DNA from: Myxacorys californica WJT36-NPBG1
Lineage (GTDB): Bacteria > Cyanobacteriota > Cyanobacteriia > Leptolyngbyales > Leptolyngbyaceae
Direction of reading: 5' to 3'
Assembly (NCBI GenBank): GCA_019359315.1
Contig: JAHHHO010000016.1
Location: 29,197 to 93,196 of the forward strand
DNA: 64,000 nucleotides
A model generated the notes under the pieces. That model was not told where the DNA came from. It saw only the letters and a program-made list of their open reading frames with translations, and searched no databases. Positions 28,367-39,569 of the stretch are shown piece by piece (the stretch's first letter is position 1; each line of letters opens with the position of its first letter). Made by a program: the position numbers and the translations under genes.

Positions 28367-31300
28367 ATGAATTATCAGGTGGGTGGAAGTTTGCCGCCCA
28401 ATGCACCGTCTTATGTCAAGCGGCAGGCAGATGAGGTGTTGTATGACGCCTTGTTGAAGGGCGAGTTCTGCTATGTGTTCAACTCGCGGCAGATGGGGAA
28501 GTCAAGCCTGCGAGTACAAACAATGCAACGCCTGCGATCGCAAGGTGTGTGCTGCTGCGTGATCGACATTACTGCAATCGGCACTCAGCAAGTCAGCAGT
28601 GAACAGTGGTACGCCTCAATTGCCGCCTCTGTGATGAGCAGCGCTGGGCTGTCGATTAAATTGGCAGCATGGTGGCGCGATCGCGCTCATATTACGGCTG
28701 TGAACCGATTGGCAGAATTCTTTAGAACCGTTTTGCTAGAACAGATCCCAGGAAATATTGTCATTTTCATTGATGAAATTGACAGCGTTTTGAGCCTTGA
28801 TTTCTCAGTGGATGATTTTTTTGCCCTGATTCGAGCGTGCTACGACCATCGCTTTGAGTATCCAGCATTTGAGCGACTGAACTTTGCGCTACTTGGCGTG
28901 GCTACTCCAGCAGATCTGATCACTGATAAAACTCGAACACCATTTAATATCGGTCATGCGATCGAACTGGGTGGATTGCAGTTTGCAGATGCTCTGCCGC
29001 TCTTACCGGGGTTAGCAAAGACCGTTCGCAATCCTAAAATGGTGCTGCGTCACATCTTAACCTGGACGGGCGGACAGCCGTTTCTGACCCAAAAACTGTG
29101 TCAACTGGTGGTCGAAGCGATGAGGGAACGCGACCTTCTAGACGGCGCTGCGTGCTCCTGCCAACGGGCTCTGTCTCCAGCGGAACTCGAACAGCTTTTC
29201 CGCATTCGCCTGATCGAAAATTGGGAGGCCCAAGATGAGCCGGAGCATTTACGAACGATTCGCGATCGCATTCTCACCAACGAACTCCGCGCTGGAGGTT
29301 TGCTGGGACTCTACCAGCAGATCTTGCTGAGTCAAACGGCGCTAGAGAGCGAGGCAGTTCTAGTGCACCACAGTGATGTGGCAAGTAGCACTGAGGGCAA
29401 TGTCGGAACCAATGGTAGCCGCGAACAGATGGAGTTAATCTTGTCAGGACTCGTTGAAAAACACAACGGACATCTGCAAGTCAAAAATTTGGTCTATGCG
29501 GCGGTCTTTAATTTGGAGTGGGTCGAGCAGCAGTTGGCTCGATTGCGTCCCTATGCTGAATCCCTAACCAACTGGCTGCATTCGTCAGGCGACGATGACT
29601 CCCGTCTGCTGAGAGGAAAAGCTCTGATTGATGCTCAGGCTTGGTCAATTGGCAAAAGTTTGAGCGATCAAGATTATCGATTTTTAGCTGCAAGTCAAAG
29701 GTTTGATCAGCGCGAGATGCAGCGTGATTTAGAAGCCGCTCGCACTCAAGAAATTGAAGCTAGGCTCGACATAGAACGAAAAAGCACAAAACGTCAGCGC
29801 CTTTTGCTGGCAGGCATGACTTTGAAATTAGTTGTCGCGATCGTCATGGGATCTCTAGCCTATGGGCAGTATCGCCATGCCGCCCGCAATGAAATTCGGG
29901 CAATCACCAGCACGTCTGAGGCCCTTTATAGCGTGGGTAAAGGACTTGATGCGCTAGTGATGGCGTTGCGTGCCCAACAACGACTCGTCCGTTTGGGCAT
30001 TGCTGACCCTACGATTCACTTGCAAGTCGAACGGGCGCTGGGTCAAGCCGTCTATTCTGCGGCAGAAGCAAATCGGCTAACTGGGCATCAAAGCGACGTG
30101 CGCTGCGTTAGCATCAGCCCAAACAGTGAATTTATGCTCACCTGTAGCACTGATAGAACGGCGAAGTTGTGGCGGCATGACGGTTCGCGAGTTGCTACTT
30201 TGAGACATCCGGCGAGCGTGTTCACGGCAGTTTTTAGTCCCGATGGCGCGATCGCAACGGCAGGGGCAGACAATACAATTCGGCTTTGGACGCACGATGG
30301 TTGGATCATTCGTGCCATGACCGGACACACTGCGCCGATTAACGGACTCGCCTTTAGCCCAAACGGTCAACTGCTGGCGTCAGCGAGTCAAGACAACACC
30401 ATCAAATTGTGGAGCCGTGACGGGCGGTTGCTCAAGACCTTAACCGGACATCAAACGGCCGTGCAGAGTGTTGGCTTCAGCCCGAACGGGCAGGAGTTAA
30501 TTTCGGGCAGCCTAGACGGAACAATTAAACATTGGAACCGAGCCGGATTGATTCGCACTCTAGACGGACATCGCGATGGCGTCATGAGCGTTGCCTTTGA
30601 TCCGGATGGTCAATCGTTTGTCTCTGGTGGGCTTGACGACAAGATTCGAGTGTGGAAACTAGATGGCACGCTGATCAAAAGTCTTGATGCCGATCAGCAG
30701 GGAGTGACTGCGATCGCGATTAGTTCAGGTGGAGGGACGGTTTCTGCGGCGTCTCGCAGTGGGTTAATCGCTTCGGTTGGCTTTAACAAAACTTTTAAAC
30801 TGTGGCGGCGCGATGGGACATTGCTCACAACGCTCCACGGTCATGACAACATCATCTGGAGCGTGGCATTAAGTCCCGATTATCACTACGCGCTCACCGG
30901 AAGCTTGGATCAAACCGGGCGAGTGTGGCGATTAAATAATGGACTGCTAACGCGCATAGAAGGACACCAAGCTCCCGTCCATTCGGTCAGTTTTAGTGCC
31001 GATGGGCAACAGTTGCTCAGCGCCAGTCAAGATAAAACGGTCAAGGTTTGGACGCAGAGCGGAGTTTTATTAAAGACAATTCGAGACGAACAGCGTTGGG
31101 TGACCGAGGCAAAGGCGAGCCCAGATGGACGAGAGCTTGTGTTGGTTGAATCTGATCAAGACATTCAGCTAAGAGGCCGAGACGGAGCGCTGATTAAAAC
31201 GCTGTCTGAACCGGGAGAAGCGATTTATAGCTTGCAGTTCAGCCCGATGGGAGACTGGTTTGTGACGGGCGGAATCCAGAAGGTGCTGCGGCTACGAGGG

Positions 31301-31957
31301 CGCGATGGCACCTTGGTCAAAACTTTAGCGGGACACACAGATTCAATCTGGAAAGTTGCCGTCAGCCCAGATGGGCAAATGGTAGCCTCTGCCAGTCTAG
31401 ATGGCACAGCGAAGCTTTGGCGCGTCAAAGATGGGGCGCTGTTGGCAACCTTAGCTCAGCATCAAGCCGATGTGCGTGCCGTGGCGTTTAATCCGAGTGT
31501 TGCAGCCTTGCCCAACGGTCAGGGGGCTGTGGCGACGGGCGGTTCTGATCAGACGGTAAAGTTGTGGACGCTGGACGGCAAATTACTTAGAACGCTCCAG
31601 GGTCATCAGGGGATGGTGTATGAAGTCAAATTTAGCCCAGATGGACAACTCATTGCATCTGCTAGTGCCGATAAGACAATCAAATTGTGGAAGTTAGATG
31701 GAACGCTATTGAGAACACTAAGCGGGCACACAGATACGATTCGAGGAATCGACTTTAGTCCAGATGGTAAACTTTTAGCATCTGCCAGTGCAGATAAAAC
31801 TATTATTTTGTGGAACTTACAGCAAATCCTGTCTCTCGCTCCGATGACAGCCGCGTGTGATTGGGTACGAGATTATCTGAGGACTAATCCCAGCGTTGAC
31901 GGTAGCGATTGGCTCAGCCAAGCTCCTGAGGATCGTACCTTGTGTGACAAACCGTAA
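28367..31957 (+). CDS. AAA-like STAND ATPase fused to WD40 beta-propellers
   Basis: The 1196-residue protein starts [20 protein letters not shown] and carries a PF14516-type ATPase: Walker [12 protein letters not shown] (about 40), Walker [13 protein letters not shown] (about 130), and a [14 protein letters not shown] helix. A coiled linker and one membrane helix (about 475-500, [20 protein letters not shown]) follow, then about 14 WD40 repeats (about 570-1155; recurring [20 protein letters not shown]). The propeller probably recognises a ligand or partner and triggers ATPase-driven oligomerisation. This fits a cyanobacterial signalling or conflict NTPase. Repeats differ enough to be old, except the last two, which share long identical stretches. 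No output domain was seen. Confidence 0.9.
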   Translation: MNYQVGGSLPPNAPSYVKRQADEVLYDALLKGEFCYVFNSRQMGKSSLRVQTMQRLRSQGVCCCVIDITAIGTQQVSSEQWYASIAASVMSSAGLSIKLAAWWRDRAHITAVNRLAEFFRTVLLEQIPGNIVIFIDEIDSVLSLDFSVDDFFALIRACYDHRFEYPAFERLNFALLGVATPADLITDKTRTPFNIGHAIELGGLQFADALPLLPGLAKTVRNPKMVLRHILTWTGGQPFLTQKLCQLVVEAMRERDLLDGAACSCQRALSPAELEQLFRIRLIENWEAQDEPEHLRTIRDRILTNELRAGGLLGLYQQILLSQTALESEAVLVHHSDVASSTEGNVGTNGSREQMELILSGLVEKHNGHLQVKNLVYAAVFNLEWVEQQLARLRPYAESLTNWLHSSGDDDSRLLRGKALIDAQAWSIGKSLSDQDYRFLAASQRFDQREMQRDLEAARTQEIEARLDIERKSTKRQRLLLAGMTLKLVVAIVMGSLAYGQYRHAARNEIRAITSTSEALYSVGKGLDALVMALRAQQRLVRLGIADPTIHLQVERALGQAVYSAAEANRLTGHQSDVRCVSISPNSEFMLTCSTDRTAKLWRHDGSRVATLRHPASVFTAVFSPDGAIATAGADNTIRLWTHDGWIIRAMTGHTAPINGLAFSPNGQLLASASQDNTIKLWSRDGRLLKTLTGHQTAVQSVGFSPNGQELISGSLDGTIKHWNRAGLIRTLDGHRDGVMSVAFDPDGQSFVSGGLDDKIRVWKLDGTLIKSLDADQQGVTAIAISSGGGTVSAASRSGLIASVGFNKTFKLWRRDGTLLTTLHGHDNIIWSVALSPDYHYALTGSLDQTGRVWRLNNGLLTRIEGHQAPVHSVSFSADGQQLLSASQDKTVKVWTQSGVLLKTIRDEQRWVTEAKASPDGRELVLVESDQDIQLRGRDGALIKTLSEPGEAIYSLQFSPMGDWFVTGGIQKVLRLRGRDGTLVKTLAGHTDSIWKVAVSPDGQMVASASLDGTAKLWRVKDGALLATLAQHQADVRAVAFNPSVAALPNGQGAVATGGSDQTVKLWTLDGKLLRTLQGHQGMVYEVKFSPDGQLIASASADKTIKLWKLDGTLLRTLSGHTDTIRGIDFSPDGKLLASASADKTIILWNLQQILSLAPMTAACDWVRDYLRTNPSVDGSDWLSQAPEDRTLCDKP

Positions 31958-32087
31958 TTATTAATCGCGCTGTTATATCAATCGTTTAACTGTAATGCTT
32001 AACCATAGACCGATGTGTTTACCAACATTGACTAATGTGTTAGTGAACACACTACTAATGTAAGAATGAACACATTTTAAGCTATCT

Positions 32088-33344
32088 CAGATCTTGCACC
32101 ATTCCTAATAAGCCAGCATTGGTCGTGATTTGAGAACAATCTCAAACTGGTATCGTGCAGCAATATGAGTTGTTCTTCGGAGATGTCGAAGAAACTGGAA
32201 CCACAGCACAGAAGCAAACAAAATGGACAGAGTGAGATCGCTAGCAATCTTCCAATCGAGTTGAGGCAGTAAAGTGCTTTGATGAATCCAATGGACAAGG
32301 AGATAAGCAATCAGAACCAGAATCAACCAGCGATAGACTCCTCGCTTTGTGGATTGTCCAAAGCGATGTAACCCAAAGCGATGCTTAATCGTTTTGAAGA
32401 AGGCTTCAATTGCCCAGCGCTTGCGACCTAAGCGCACGAGATAGACACCAGAGTAAGGATAGGTGGAGACAACAAAGCGCAGTTCTCGCTTGCCATCGGC
32501 TTGTTTGAGCCAGAACCAAGAGACAGTCAGTGCAAAGGCCATTCCTTCGAGTTTGATTTGCGCTCCCCGCTTGCCGTGGCGGTAAAGCTGTTTGAGGTTG
32601 CTGCCATCTTGCAATTTTCGATTCCAACGCATCCCGACTACCGCTCGCCAACCTCGGTTGTGAACGGCTTGGAGAAACTCAATTGTGCCAAACTCAGTGT
32701 CGGCAAGCACAATCACAGGCGCACCCGCCGCCAAGCGAGGGGACACACTCGCCAGAAGCTTACAGGCTAATTGCGCGGGACTCGCTTGCCCCTTGCCTCT
32801 CCAGACCCGAAAGCTCCAAGGAATGCGCCAATTGCCATAGTTGAGATACAACACGACCAAATGCAGTCCGCGCTTGCCGTTGAGCATTCGCACCCATGGG
32901 TCAGGCGCATCTGGATTCTCGGTCGGGGTACTTAGATGCAAAAACTTGCCGCATTTCTCTAATGTTGTCAGGTCTATCAGCACTCGGATTGGCAGGTCTG
33001 GGCGTGGAGGATGCTGCCTCAGTTGGTCAAACGCAGCCTTGCGGGTGGCGCGAATCACGCTGCGCGTAGACCACGAGTAGTGGTTCAAAAATCGACTCAG
33101 CGAACTAGCAGATTTTACTTGGGTGTGTTGGGGCATGGGATGTCCCAGGGCTTCGAGGAATAAGCCAAACAGCGCATTCAGACTGTCTTTCTGATAAGTG
33201 CTAGGTATCAAGCAAAGGAGGCTATACACTAGCGATTGGGCGGGTACAACGATGGTTTCCATAACCGTCCATTTATTTTTCTACGCCCTTTCTTTCAGAT
33301 TTTGATGCGTTTGGCAACCCCTATTGAGAATGGTGCAAGATCTC
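32088..33344 (-). mobile_element. Complete IS4-like insertion sequence with target duplication
   Basis: Terminal inverted repeats AGATCTTGCACCATTC (32089-32104) and GAATGGTGCAAGATCT (33328-33343) bound one transposase gene. AGCTATCT(C) occurs on both sides (32080-32088 and 33345-33353), an 8- to 9-bp target site duplication. The outermost base of the repeat is ambiguous. Intact ends, an intact gene and matching duplications mean a fairly recent insertion. It separates the WD40 ATPase gene from the phosphoketolase gene, with its right end 148 bp upstream of the xfp start. Confidence 0.9.
32105..33262 (-). CDS. IS4-like DDE transposase
   Basis: The 385-residue transposase appears full length. 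DDE residues are visible in VLIDLTTLEK (first D), VIVLADTEFGT (second D) and KRWAIEAFFKTIK (E, with the R(3)E(6)K spacing of the IS4 signature, although the usual Tyr is Gly here). The N-terminal half (METIVVPAQSLVYSLLCLIP) is of the cyanobacterial IS701/IS4-like kind. The stop lies about 17 bp inside the left inverted repeat and the start about 80 bp inside the right one. No frameshift is present, so it is probably functional. Confidence 0.92.
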   Translation of the reverse strand: METIVVPAQSLVYSLLCLIPSTYQKDSLNALFGLFLEALGHPMPQHTQVKSASSLSRFLNHYSWSTRSVIRATRKAAFDQLRQHPPRPDLPIRVLIDLTTLEKCGKFLHLSTPTENPDAPDPWVRMLNGKRGLHLVVLYLNYGNWRIPWSFRVWRGKGQASPAQLACKLLASVSPRLAAGAPVIVLADTEFGTIEFLQAVHNRGWRAVVGMRWNRKLQDGSNLKQLYRHGKRGAQIKLEGMAFALTVSWFWLKQADGKRELRFVVSTYPYSGVYLVRLGRKRWAIEAFFKTIKHRFGLHRFGQSTKRGVYRWLILVLIAYLLVHWIHQSTLLPQLDWKIASDLTLSILFASVLWFQFLRHLRRTTHIAARYQFEIVLKSRPMLAY

Positions 33345-33492
33345 AGCTATCTCTTTCTCAGTCTAAAATTTCTCAATCTGAAACGCAGTGATGATTGTTC
33401 TGGCACACACTCGCCATTCCCCATACTCCTGACAGATTGCGATCGCGAGGTAATTGCTGATAATTACCGAATTCACTCGCGAGTTAACTTTT

Positions 33493-35985
33493 ATGACCGT
33501 TGCTAACTCAGTTAAACTCCAATCGCCGTTGACAGCGGAAGAACTGCAAAAACTGAATGCCTACTGGCGCGCCGCTAATTATTTGTCAGTTGGACAAATT
33601 TATTTGCGGGATAATCCGCTCCTCAAGCAACCGTTAACGCTAGAGCAGGTCAAACCTAGATTGCTCGGACACTGGGGCACAACGCCTGGCTTGAATTTCA
33701 TTTACGTGCATTTCAACCGATTGATCAAACGCTATGACCTCAACACGATTTATGTTTGTGGTCCTGGACATGGCGGACCGGGAATGGTCGCGAACACCTA
33801 CCTAGAAGGAAGCTACAGCGAACGCTACAACCGCATTACGCAAGACGAGGAAGGGATGAAACAACTGTTTTTACAGTTCTCTTATCCCGGTGGAATTCCG
33901 AGCCATGCAGCTCCCGAAACGCCCGGTTCGATTCATGAAGGCGGAGAACTCGGCTACTCGTTGGCTCATGCTTATGGTGCAGCGTTTGATAATCCTGACT
34001 TATTGGTTTGCTGTGTCATCGGCGACGGGGAAGCCGAAACTGGAGCGTTGGCAACAAGCTGGCACTCGAATAAATTTATCAATCCTGCACGAGATGGAGC
34101 GGTGCTGCCAATTCTGCATTTAAATGGATACAAAATTGCAAATCCAACGGTTCTTGCCCGCATGAGCGATCAGGAACTTGAAAGTTTATTTGTTGGCTAT
34201 GGATATAAACCTTACTTTGTAGAAGGTGATGATCCAGAAACGATGCATCAACTCATGGCGGGAACGCTAGATCAAATCGTAGCTGAGATTGGAAGCATTC
34301 AGCGAGAAGCAAGAACGCATGGATTCAAAGAACGACCGCAGTATCCCATGATCGTTCTAAGAACGCCGAAAGGGTGGACAGGCCCGAAAGAAGTAGACGG
34401 CTTGCCGATTGAAAACACGTTCCGCGCTCACCAAGTTCCATTAGACAAATTGGGCAGCAAACCAGATCATCTGCGAATGCTAGAAGCGTGGATGAAGAGC
34501 TACAAGCCAGAAGAATTATTTGATGACACGGGGAGACTCAAACCAGAACTAGCGGAACTTGCCCCATCTGGCGATCGCAGGATGGGAGCTAATCCTCATG
34601 CGAACGGAGGCGTGTTGCTGAAAGATTTGCACCTACCCGATTTTCGCAACTATGCGGTAGATGTGTCTGATTGGGGAACGGTGGAGGCAGAATCGACTCG
34701 CATTCTCGGTCAGTTTCTGCGCGATGTGATGAAACTGAACATGGACAACCGCAACTTCCGCGTCATGTCTCCTGACGAGAACAACTCTAACCGCCTTAAT
34801 GCCATTCTAGAAGTGACCGATCGCGTCTTTACCGGAGACATCTTACCGATCGACGATCATATTTCTACCGATGGCCGTGTCATGGAAGTCTTGAGCGAAC
34901 ACCTCTGCCAAGGTTGGTTAGAAGGCTACTTGCTGACGGGACGACACGGATTTTTCTCTTGCTATGAAGCGTTTATCCACATTGTCGATTCGATGTTTAA
35001 TCAACACGCGAAGTGGCTGCAAGCGTGTAACGATATTTCGTGGAGACTGCCGATCGGATCGCTCAATTATTTGCTAACTTCGCATGTGTGGCGGCAAGAT
35101 CACAACGGTTTTACTCATCAAGATCCAGGCTTCATAGACATTGTGCTCAATAAAAAAGCCAGCGTGGTGCGCGTGTATCTACCACCGGATGCTAATACAT
35201 TATTATCGGTAGCCGATCACTGTTTGCGCAGCCGTCAATATGTCAATGTGATTGTGGCGGGTAAACAACCAGAATTGCAGTGGCTGGATATGGATGCAGC
35301 CATCAAACACTGCACCGCCGGACTTGGCATCTGGGAATGGGCAAGCAACGATGATGATCAAGAACCTGATGTCGTGATGGCATGTGCTGGAGATGTGCCG
35401 ACCTTAGAAACCCTAGCCGCCGTAGATTTCTTGCGATCGCACTACCCCGACCTAAAAATCCGCGTGGTCAATGTGGTCGATCTGATGACGCTACAGCCGC
35501 AAAGCGAGCATCCGCATGGATTAAGCGATCGCGATTTTGATTCTATTTTTACGGTCGATAAGCCGATTATTTTCGCGTTCCACGGCTACCCCTATCTGAT
35601 TCATCGGCTTATGTACCGCCGCACGAATCATAAGAATTTGCACGTGCGCGGATACAAAGAGGAAGGAACCACGACAACGCCATTTGATATGGTGGTGGTC
35701 AACGACCTCGATCGATTCCATTTAGCGAATGATGTGATTGACCGAGTGCCAAAACTTAGAAACACAGGCGCATATACTAAACAGTTGATTCGAGATAAGC
35801 TGATCGATCATCAACACTACATTGTTGAACATGGTGAAGATATGCCAGAGGTTCGAGACTGGAAATGGCAGTACTATAGTGGTTCTGCTGTAGAAAAAGA
35901 GACAGGGAAAACAAGAGTTCAACAGTCGAGCAGCACGGATTCAACGATCGTCGGGGATGATTCGGCTGCCCGATCGTCGCGGTAA
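33493..35985 (+). CDS. xfp: Xylulose-5-phosphate/fructose-6-phosphate phosphoketolase
   Basis: This thiamine-diphosphate enzyme cleaves xylulose 5-phosphate or fructose 6-phosphate with phosphate to acetyl phosphate plus glyceraldehyde 3-phosphate or erythrose 4-phosphate. Its 830 residues match the family, including [39 protein letters not shown] and the TPP/Mg motif [19 protein letters not shown]. The ATG at 33493 ([13 protein letters not shown]) is chosen over an in-frame TTG 39 bases earlier because the family N-terminus begins there. It is followed in the same direction by a histidine phosphatase and acetate kinase, which would convert acetyl phosphate to acetate and ATP. The insertion sequence just upstream may influence its promoter. 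Confidence 0.95.
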   Translation: MTVANSVKLQSPLTAEELQKLNAYWRAANYLSVGQIYLRDNPLLKQPLTLEQVKPRLLGHWGTTPGLNFIYVHFNRLIKRYDLNTIYVCGPGHGGPGMVANTYLEGSYSERYNRITQDEEGMKQLFLQFSYPGGIPSHAAPETPGSIHEGGELGYSLAHAYGAAFDNPDLLVCCVIGDGEAETGALATSWHSNKFINPARDGAVLPILHLNGYKIANPTVLARMSDQELESLFVGYGYKPYFVEGDDPETMHQLMAGTLDQIVAEIGSIQREARTHGFKERPQYPMIVLRTPKGWTGPKEVDGLPIENTFRAHQVPLDKLGSKPDHLRMLEAWMKSYKPEELFDDTGRLKPELAELAPSGDRRMGANPHANGGVLLKDLHLPDFRNYAVDVSDWGTVEAESTRILGQFLRDVMKLNMDNRNFRVMSPDENNSNRLNAILEVTDRVFTGDILPIDDHISTDGRVMEVLSEHLCQGWLEGYLLTGRHGFFSCYEAFIHIVDSMFNQHAKWLQACNDISWRLPIGSLNYLLTSHVWRQDHNGFTHQDPGFIDIVLNKKASVVRVYLPPDANTLLSVADHCLRSRQYVNVIVAGKQPELQWLDMDAAIKHCTAGLGIWEWASNDDDQEPDVVMACAGDVPTLETLAAVDFLRSHYPDLKIRVVNVVDLMTLQPQSEHPHGLSDRDFDSIFTVDKPIIFAFHGYPYLIHRLMYRRTNHKNLHVRGYKEEGTTTTPFDMVVVNDLDRFHLANDVIDRVPKLRNTGAYTKQLIRDKLIDHQHYIVEHGEDMPEVRDWKWQYYSGSAVEKETGKTRVQQSSSTDSTIVGDDSAARSSR

Positions 35986-35997
35986 ATTTACCAAATG

Positions 35998-36017
35998 GAG
36001 GGCGCGATCGCGCCCTC
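35998..36017. repeat. 20-bp palindrome built around the HIP1 octamer
   Basis: GAGGGCGCGATCGCGCCCTC is self-complementary, 12 bases after the xfp stop. It could work as a weak terminator or be only an extended HIP1 site. Confidence 0.6.
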
Positions 36018-36118
36018 TATCCAACTTGCTCCACTCTGCAATCTCAATCTTCTAATTCCAGTCACTTAACTATTCAAGACATCCACAACCTGTTCAAACT
36101 TCATGTTTTATAATCTTC

Positions 36119-36757
36119 ATGCCTCTTAAACTTTATTTTCTTCGCCACGGACAAACAGAGTTCAGCAGAGCAAATCTTTACTGCGGCTCTCTCGATCCGG
36201 ACTTGACAGAATCCGGTACGCAAATGGCACAAGCCTTTGCAGATCACTATCGCACGTTTACTTGGGATGCCGTTTATGTGAGTCCGAGAAAACGCACGAT
36301 CGCCACGGCAAAGCCACTGTGCGATGCAATCCAAACTGAGATGCACTTGAGAGAGGGCTTAATTGAACTTAACTACGGTAAATGGGAAGGTGAAACCGTA
36401 CAAACTGTGCAAAAGACCTATCATGATGACTATGTAAAATGGTTGGCAGAACCCGCTTGGAACCCGCCTACTGGAGGAGAAACAGCGGTTGAGGCGGCGA
36501 GTCGATCTGCTCTGGTGATTACCGAAATCCAGCAGCACCACTCGACGGGCAACGTGCTGATTGTGGCGCACAAAGGAACAATTCGGATCATATTGTGTAA
36601 TTTGCTGGGCATTGATTTAGGCAGATTTCGCGATCGCATTGCCGCTCCGGTAGCATCGGTGAGCGTCGTTAAATTTGATGAACATGGCCCATTACTCGAA
36701 CAGTTGGGCAACCGCGACCATCTCAGCGAAGCACTGCAAAATTTGCCAGGAACTTAG
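36119..36757 (+). CDS. Histidine phosphatase superfamily (phosphoglycerate mutase-like) protein
   Basis: The 212-residue protein has the catalytic LRHGQTEFS near the N-terminus (phospho-His), the second arginine region YVSPRKRTIATA, the acid residue in LIELNYGKWEGE and the second histidine in LIVAHKGTIR. Relatives are cofactor-dependent phosphoglycerate mutases or sugar-phosphate phosphatases (for example SixA/CobC/GpmB-like). The substrate cannot be read from the sequence. The setting between phosphoketolase and acetate kinase suggests a role in central carbon metabolism. The gene begins about 130 bp after xfp and ends 30 bp before ackA, so it is probably cotranscribed with ackA. Confidence 0.88.
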   Translation: MPLKLYFLRHGQTEFSRANLYCGSLDPDLTESGTQMAQAFADHYRTFTWDAVYVSPRKRTIATAKPLCDAIQTEMHLREGLIELNYGKWEGETVQTVQKTYHDDYVKWLAEPAWNPPTGGETAVEAASRSALVITEIQQHHSTGNVLIVAHKGTIRIILCNLLGIDLGRFRDRIAAPVASVSVVKFDEHGPLLEQLGNRDHLSEALQNLPGT

Positions 36758-36787
36758 GTCACATTAAAATAGGCAATTATCAGAGCC

Positions 36788-38029
36788 ATGAAAATTTTAG
36801 TACTGAATGCAGGCTCAAGCAGTCAGAAGAGTGCGCTCTACGATTTGTCTGAGGAGGCATCAGATCGCCCGCTACAGCCCCTTTGGGAGGCAAAAATCGA
36901 TTGGACGCATCGTGAGGGCGTCGCCGAAATCGAGGTAAAGACCAACAGCAGCAAAATTCACGAAGAACGTTCAGCATCAGATCGAATCGATACGCTGTCC
37001 CATCTGCTGGAAACGTTAACTAGTGGTGATACTCAGGTTATTCAAAACCTATCGGATATTGAAGCGATCGGGCACCGTGTCGTGCATGGCGGACAGGACT
37101 ATCGAGAAAGCGTCCTGATCACACCCGAGGTCAGAAGCGCGATCGATCGTCTATCTACCTTTGCGCCGTCTCACAACCCTGCAAATTTAGAAGGCATTGA
37201 AGCGATGGAACAGTTGCTCGGAACCGTTCCTCAAGTCGCTGTTTTTGATACCGCATTTCATGCCCAGCTACCTTTATCAAGTGCAGTCTATCCGATTCCT
37301 TACTCATGGTTTGAGAAGGGCATCCGTAGGTATGGCTTTCACGGCATTAGCCATCAATATTGTGCGAACCGAGCGGCTCAACTGTTAAACCAAGATCTAA
37401 GAGAATTGCGGCTGATCACCTGTCACTTGGGCAATGGGTGTTCTCTAGCGGCAATTCAGAAGGGGCGGAGTATTGATACGACAATGGGATTCACCCCGCT
37501 CGATGGCTTGATGATGGGCAGCCGTTCTGGCTCGGTTGACCCTGGAATCTTGATCCATCTGATGCGGGAGAAACAATACTCTCCTGATGACCTGGATCAT
37601 CTTTTAAATGAAGATTCTGGGCTGAAAGGAGTGTCTGGCATTTCATCAGATATGCGGCAAGTTCTAGCGGCAATCGCCGCAGAACATTCTTCTAAAGAGA
37701 GCGACGCCACCCATTCGCAAGCAAAATTAGCATTTGAAATCTATATCCATCGCTTGCGATCGGGAATCGGTTCGATGATGGCATCGCTACAGGGAGTTGA
37801 TACCTTAGTATTTACAGGGGGAGTTGGTGAAAACAGTGCTGATGTGCGATCGCAGACCTGTGAAGCCTTCCGCTTTTTAGGATTAGAATTAGACACTCAG
37901 AAAAATGCAAACCATCCTGTAGATCAAGATATTGCAACACCAGCATCAACGGTACGAGTGCTGGTGATTCACACCGAAGAAGACTGGGCGATCGCTCAAG
38001 AGACCCAACGCATCGTTTGCAAACGGTGA
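36788..38029 (+). CDS. ackA: Acetate kinase
   Basis: The 413-residue kinase of the ASKHA fold transfers phosphate from acetyl phosphate to ADP, yielding acetate and ATP. Recognisable are LVLNAGSSSQKSALYDL at the N-terminus, GHRVVHGG, the active-site Asp region in AVFDTAFHAQLP, YGFHGISHQY, and FTGGVGENSADVR in the C-terminal half. It sits 30 bp after the histidine phosphatase gene and forms with xfp a complete phosphoketolase-acetate module that spills carbon from the Calvin/pentose phosphate pool and gains ATP. The stop is 24 bp from the convergent aminotransferase end. Confidence 0.95.
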   Translation: MKILVLNAGSSSQKSALYDLSEEASDRPLQPLWEAKIDWTHREGVAEIEVKTNSSKIHEERSASDRIDTLSHLLETLTSGDTQVIQNLSDIEAIGHRVVHGGQDYRESVLITPEVRSAIDRLSTFAPSHNPANLEGIEAMEQLLGTVPQVAVFDTAFHAQLPLSSAVYPIPYSWFEKGIRRYGFHGISHQYCANRAAQLLNQDLRELRLITCHLGNGCSLAAIQKGRSIDTTMGFTPLDGLMMGSRSGSVDPGILIHLMREKQYSPDDLDHLLNEDSGLKGVSGISSDMRQVLAAIAAEHSSKESDATHSQAKLAFEIYIHRLRSGIGSMMASLQGVDTLVFTGGVGENSADVRSQTCEAFRFLGLELDTQKNANHPVDQDIATPASTVRVLVIHTEEDWAIAQETQRIVCKR

Positions 38030-38053
38030 ACCTTGCTCAACTCGTCGAGAAGG

Positions 38054-39388
38054 TCAGGACACTTGCTTCAGCACAGTGCCCAATAAGTCAATCATCTGAT
38101 CAATGTGCTGCTTTTCTAGAATGAGTGGGGGCGAGAGCGCAATGATATCGCCTGTCGTCCGAATCAATAACCCTTGCTCAAAACAACGCACCATACAGTC
38201 GTAGGCGCGTACTGAAGGCTGTCCAGCGATCGATTCCAATTCAATTCCCGCCACAAGCCCTAAATTCCGAACATCAATGACATGGGGCACTCCCTTTAGG
38301 GAATGCACCGCATCCTCCCAGTAGGGCGCTAGTGTGTTTGCCCGCTCAAATAACCCTTCTTCTTCGTAAATATCTAACGTTGCTTGCGCCGCTGCACACG
38401 CTAATGGATGCCCCGAATAGGTGTAGCCATGAAATAGCTCAATCATCTGTTCTGAGCCTTGCATAAAGGCGTTGTAAATGCCCTCGCGCGCAAACACGGC
38501 TCCCATTGGTACAGTTGCATTGGTAATGCCTTTTGCTGCCGTCACCAAGTCCGGCATCACCCCAAAATAGTCAGTCGCAAATGCTGTTCCTAACCGTCCA
38601 AATCCAGTAATAACTTCATCGAAAATCAGCAGAATGCCGTATTTCGTGCAGAGCGATCGCAGCCGCTCTAAATATCCCACTGGCGGAATTAACACACCTG
38701 TTGATCCGGCAACGGGTTCAACAATCACAGCGGCAATGGTAGAAGGATCATGGAGCACCACAATGCGCTCTAACTCATCTGCAAGATGAGCACCCCAGCT
38801 AGGCTGACCTTTGCTAAACGCATTCTGCTCCAAATTGTGCGTGTGGGGTAGATGATCGACACCCGGCAGCATACTGCCAAAAAATTTGCGATTAGGAGCA
38901 ATGCCTCCCACCGAAATTCCGCCAAACCCGACGCCATGATATCCCCGCTCTCGCCCAATCAGTCGCGTGCGGCTGGCGTCTCCTCGGACTCGATGATAGG
39001 CCAGCGCAATTTTAAGCGCTGTGTCAACTGACTCAGAGCCAGAATTGGTAAAAAACACATGATTGAGATCTCCTGGGAGCATTTGCGCTAGCCGTTCTGC
39101 CAACGCAAAGGGACCCGGATGTCCCATCTGAAAGGTTGGGGCGAAATCGAGCGTCGCGGCTTGCTGCGCGATCGCGCGTGCAATTTTGTCGCGGCAGTGC
39201 CCTGCGTTGACGCACCAGAGTCCTGCCGTTCCGTCTAGCACCTGCCGACCGTCTACAGTGGTGTAGTACATGCCTTTTGCCGATGCCATCAGCCGGGGCT
39301 TCGCCTTAAACTGCCGGTTGGCAGTAAAGGGCATCCAGAAAGCCTCTAAGCTCTCTGGCAATGAAAACGATTGTGCAAGGTCTTGCAT
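38054..39388 (-). CDS. Class III aminotransferase (omega-amino acid:pyruvate type)
   Basis: The 444-residue PLP enzyme matches beta-alanine/omega-amino acid:pyruvate transaminases. It shows FWMPFTANRQFKAKPRLM at the N-terminus, FTNSGSESVDTALKIA (phosphate-binding), LLIFDEVITGFGRLG (Asp binding the pyridine N), and the Schiff-base Lys in VTAAKGITNATVPMG. These enzymes move the amino group of beta-alanine or other omega-amino acids to pyruvate. The exact donor is not deducible. It converges on ackA with a 24-bp gap. Confidence 0.88.
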   Translation of the reverse strand: MQDLAQSFSLPESLEAFWMPFTANRQFKAKPRLMASAKGMYYTTVDGRQVLDGTAGLWCVNAGHCRDKIARAIAQQAATLDFAPTFQMGHPGPFALAERLAQMLPGDLNHVFFTNSGSESVDTALKIALAYHRVRGDASRTRLIGRERGYHGVGFGGISVGGIAPNRKFFGSMLPGVDHLPHTHNLEQNAFSKGQPSWGAHLADELERIVVLHDPSTIAAVIVEPVAGSTGVLIPPVGYLERLRSLCTKYGILLIFDEVITGFGRLGTAFATDYFGVMPDLVTAAKGITNATVPMGAVFAREGIYNAFMQGSEQMIELFHGYTYSGHPLACAAAQATLDIYEEEGLFERANTLAPYWEDAVHSLKGVPHVIDVRNLGLVAGIELESIAGQPSVRAYDCMVRCFEQGLLIRTTGDIIALSPPLILEKQHIDQMIDLLGTVLKQVS

Positions 39389-39569
39389 GGCAGATCACTT
39401 CAGACATAGCGATACGTTCCACCATACCGTAAATGGAGGTGCGTTCTCTTGCGTCAGCCTGTGCTAGTCACAGATCAGGGGTAGCCCATCAAAAGCAGAT
39501 TTTTTCTGGGTACAAGATATGGGCACAGCAGAGTGATTGCTCGGGTGCAAGCCTATGCGCGATCGCAAA

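Noticed and set aside
32020..32075. TGTGTT/AACACA alternation just left of the insertion sequence, considered as a short repeat array
   Set aside because: Short and irregular with unequal spacing. At most a small hairpin, not a CRISPR or iteron array.
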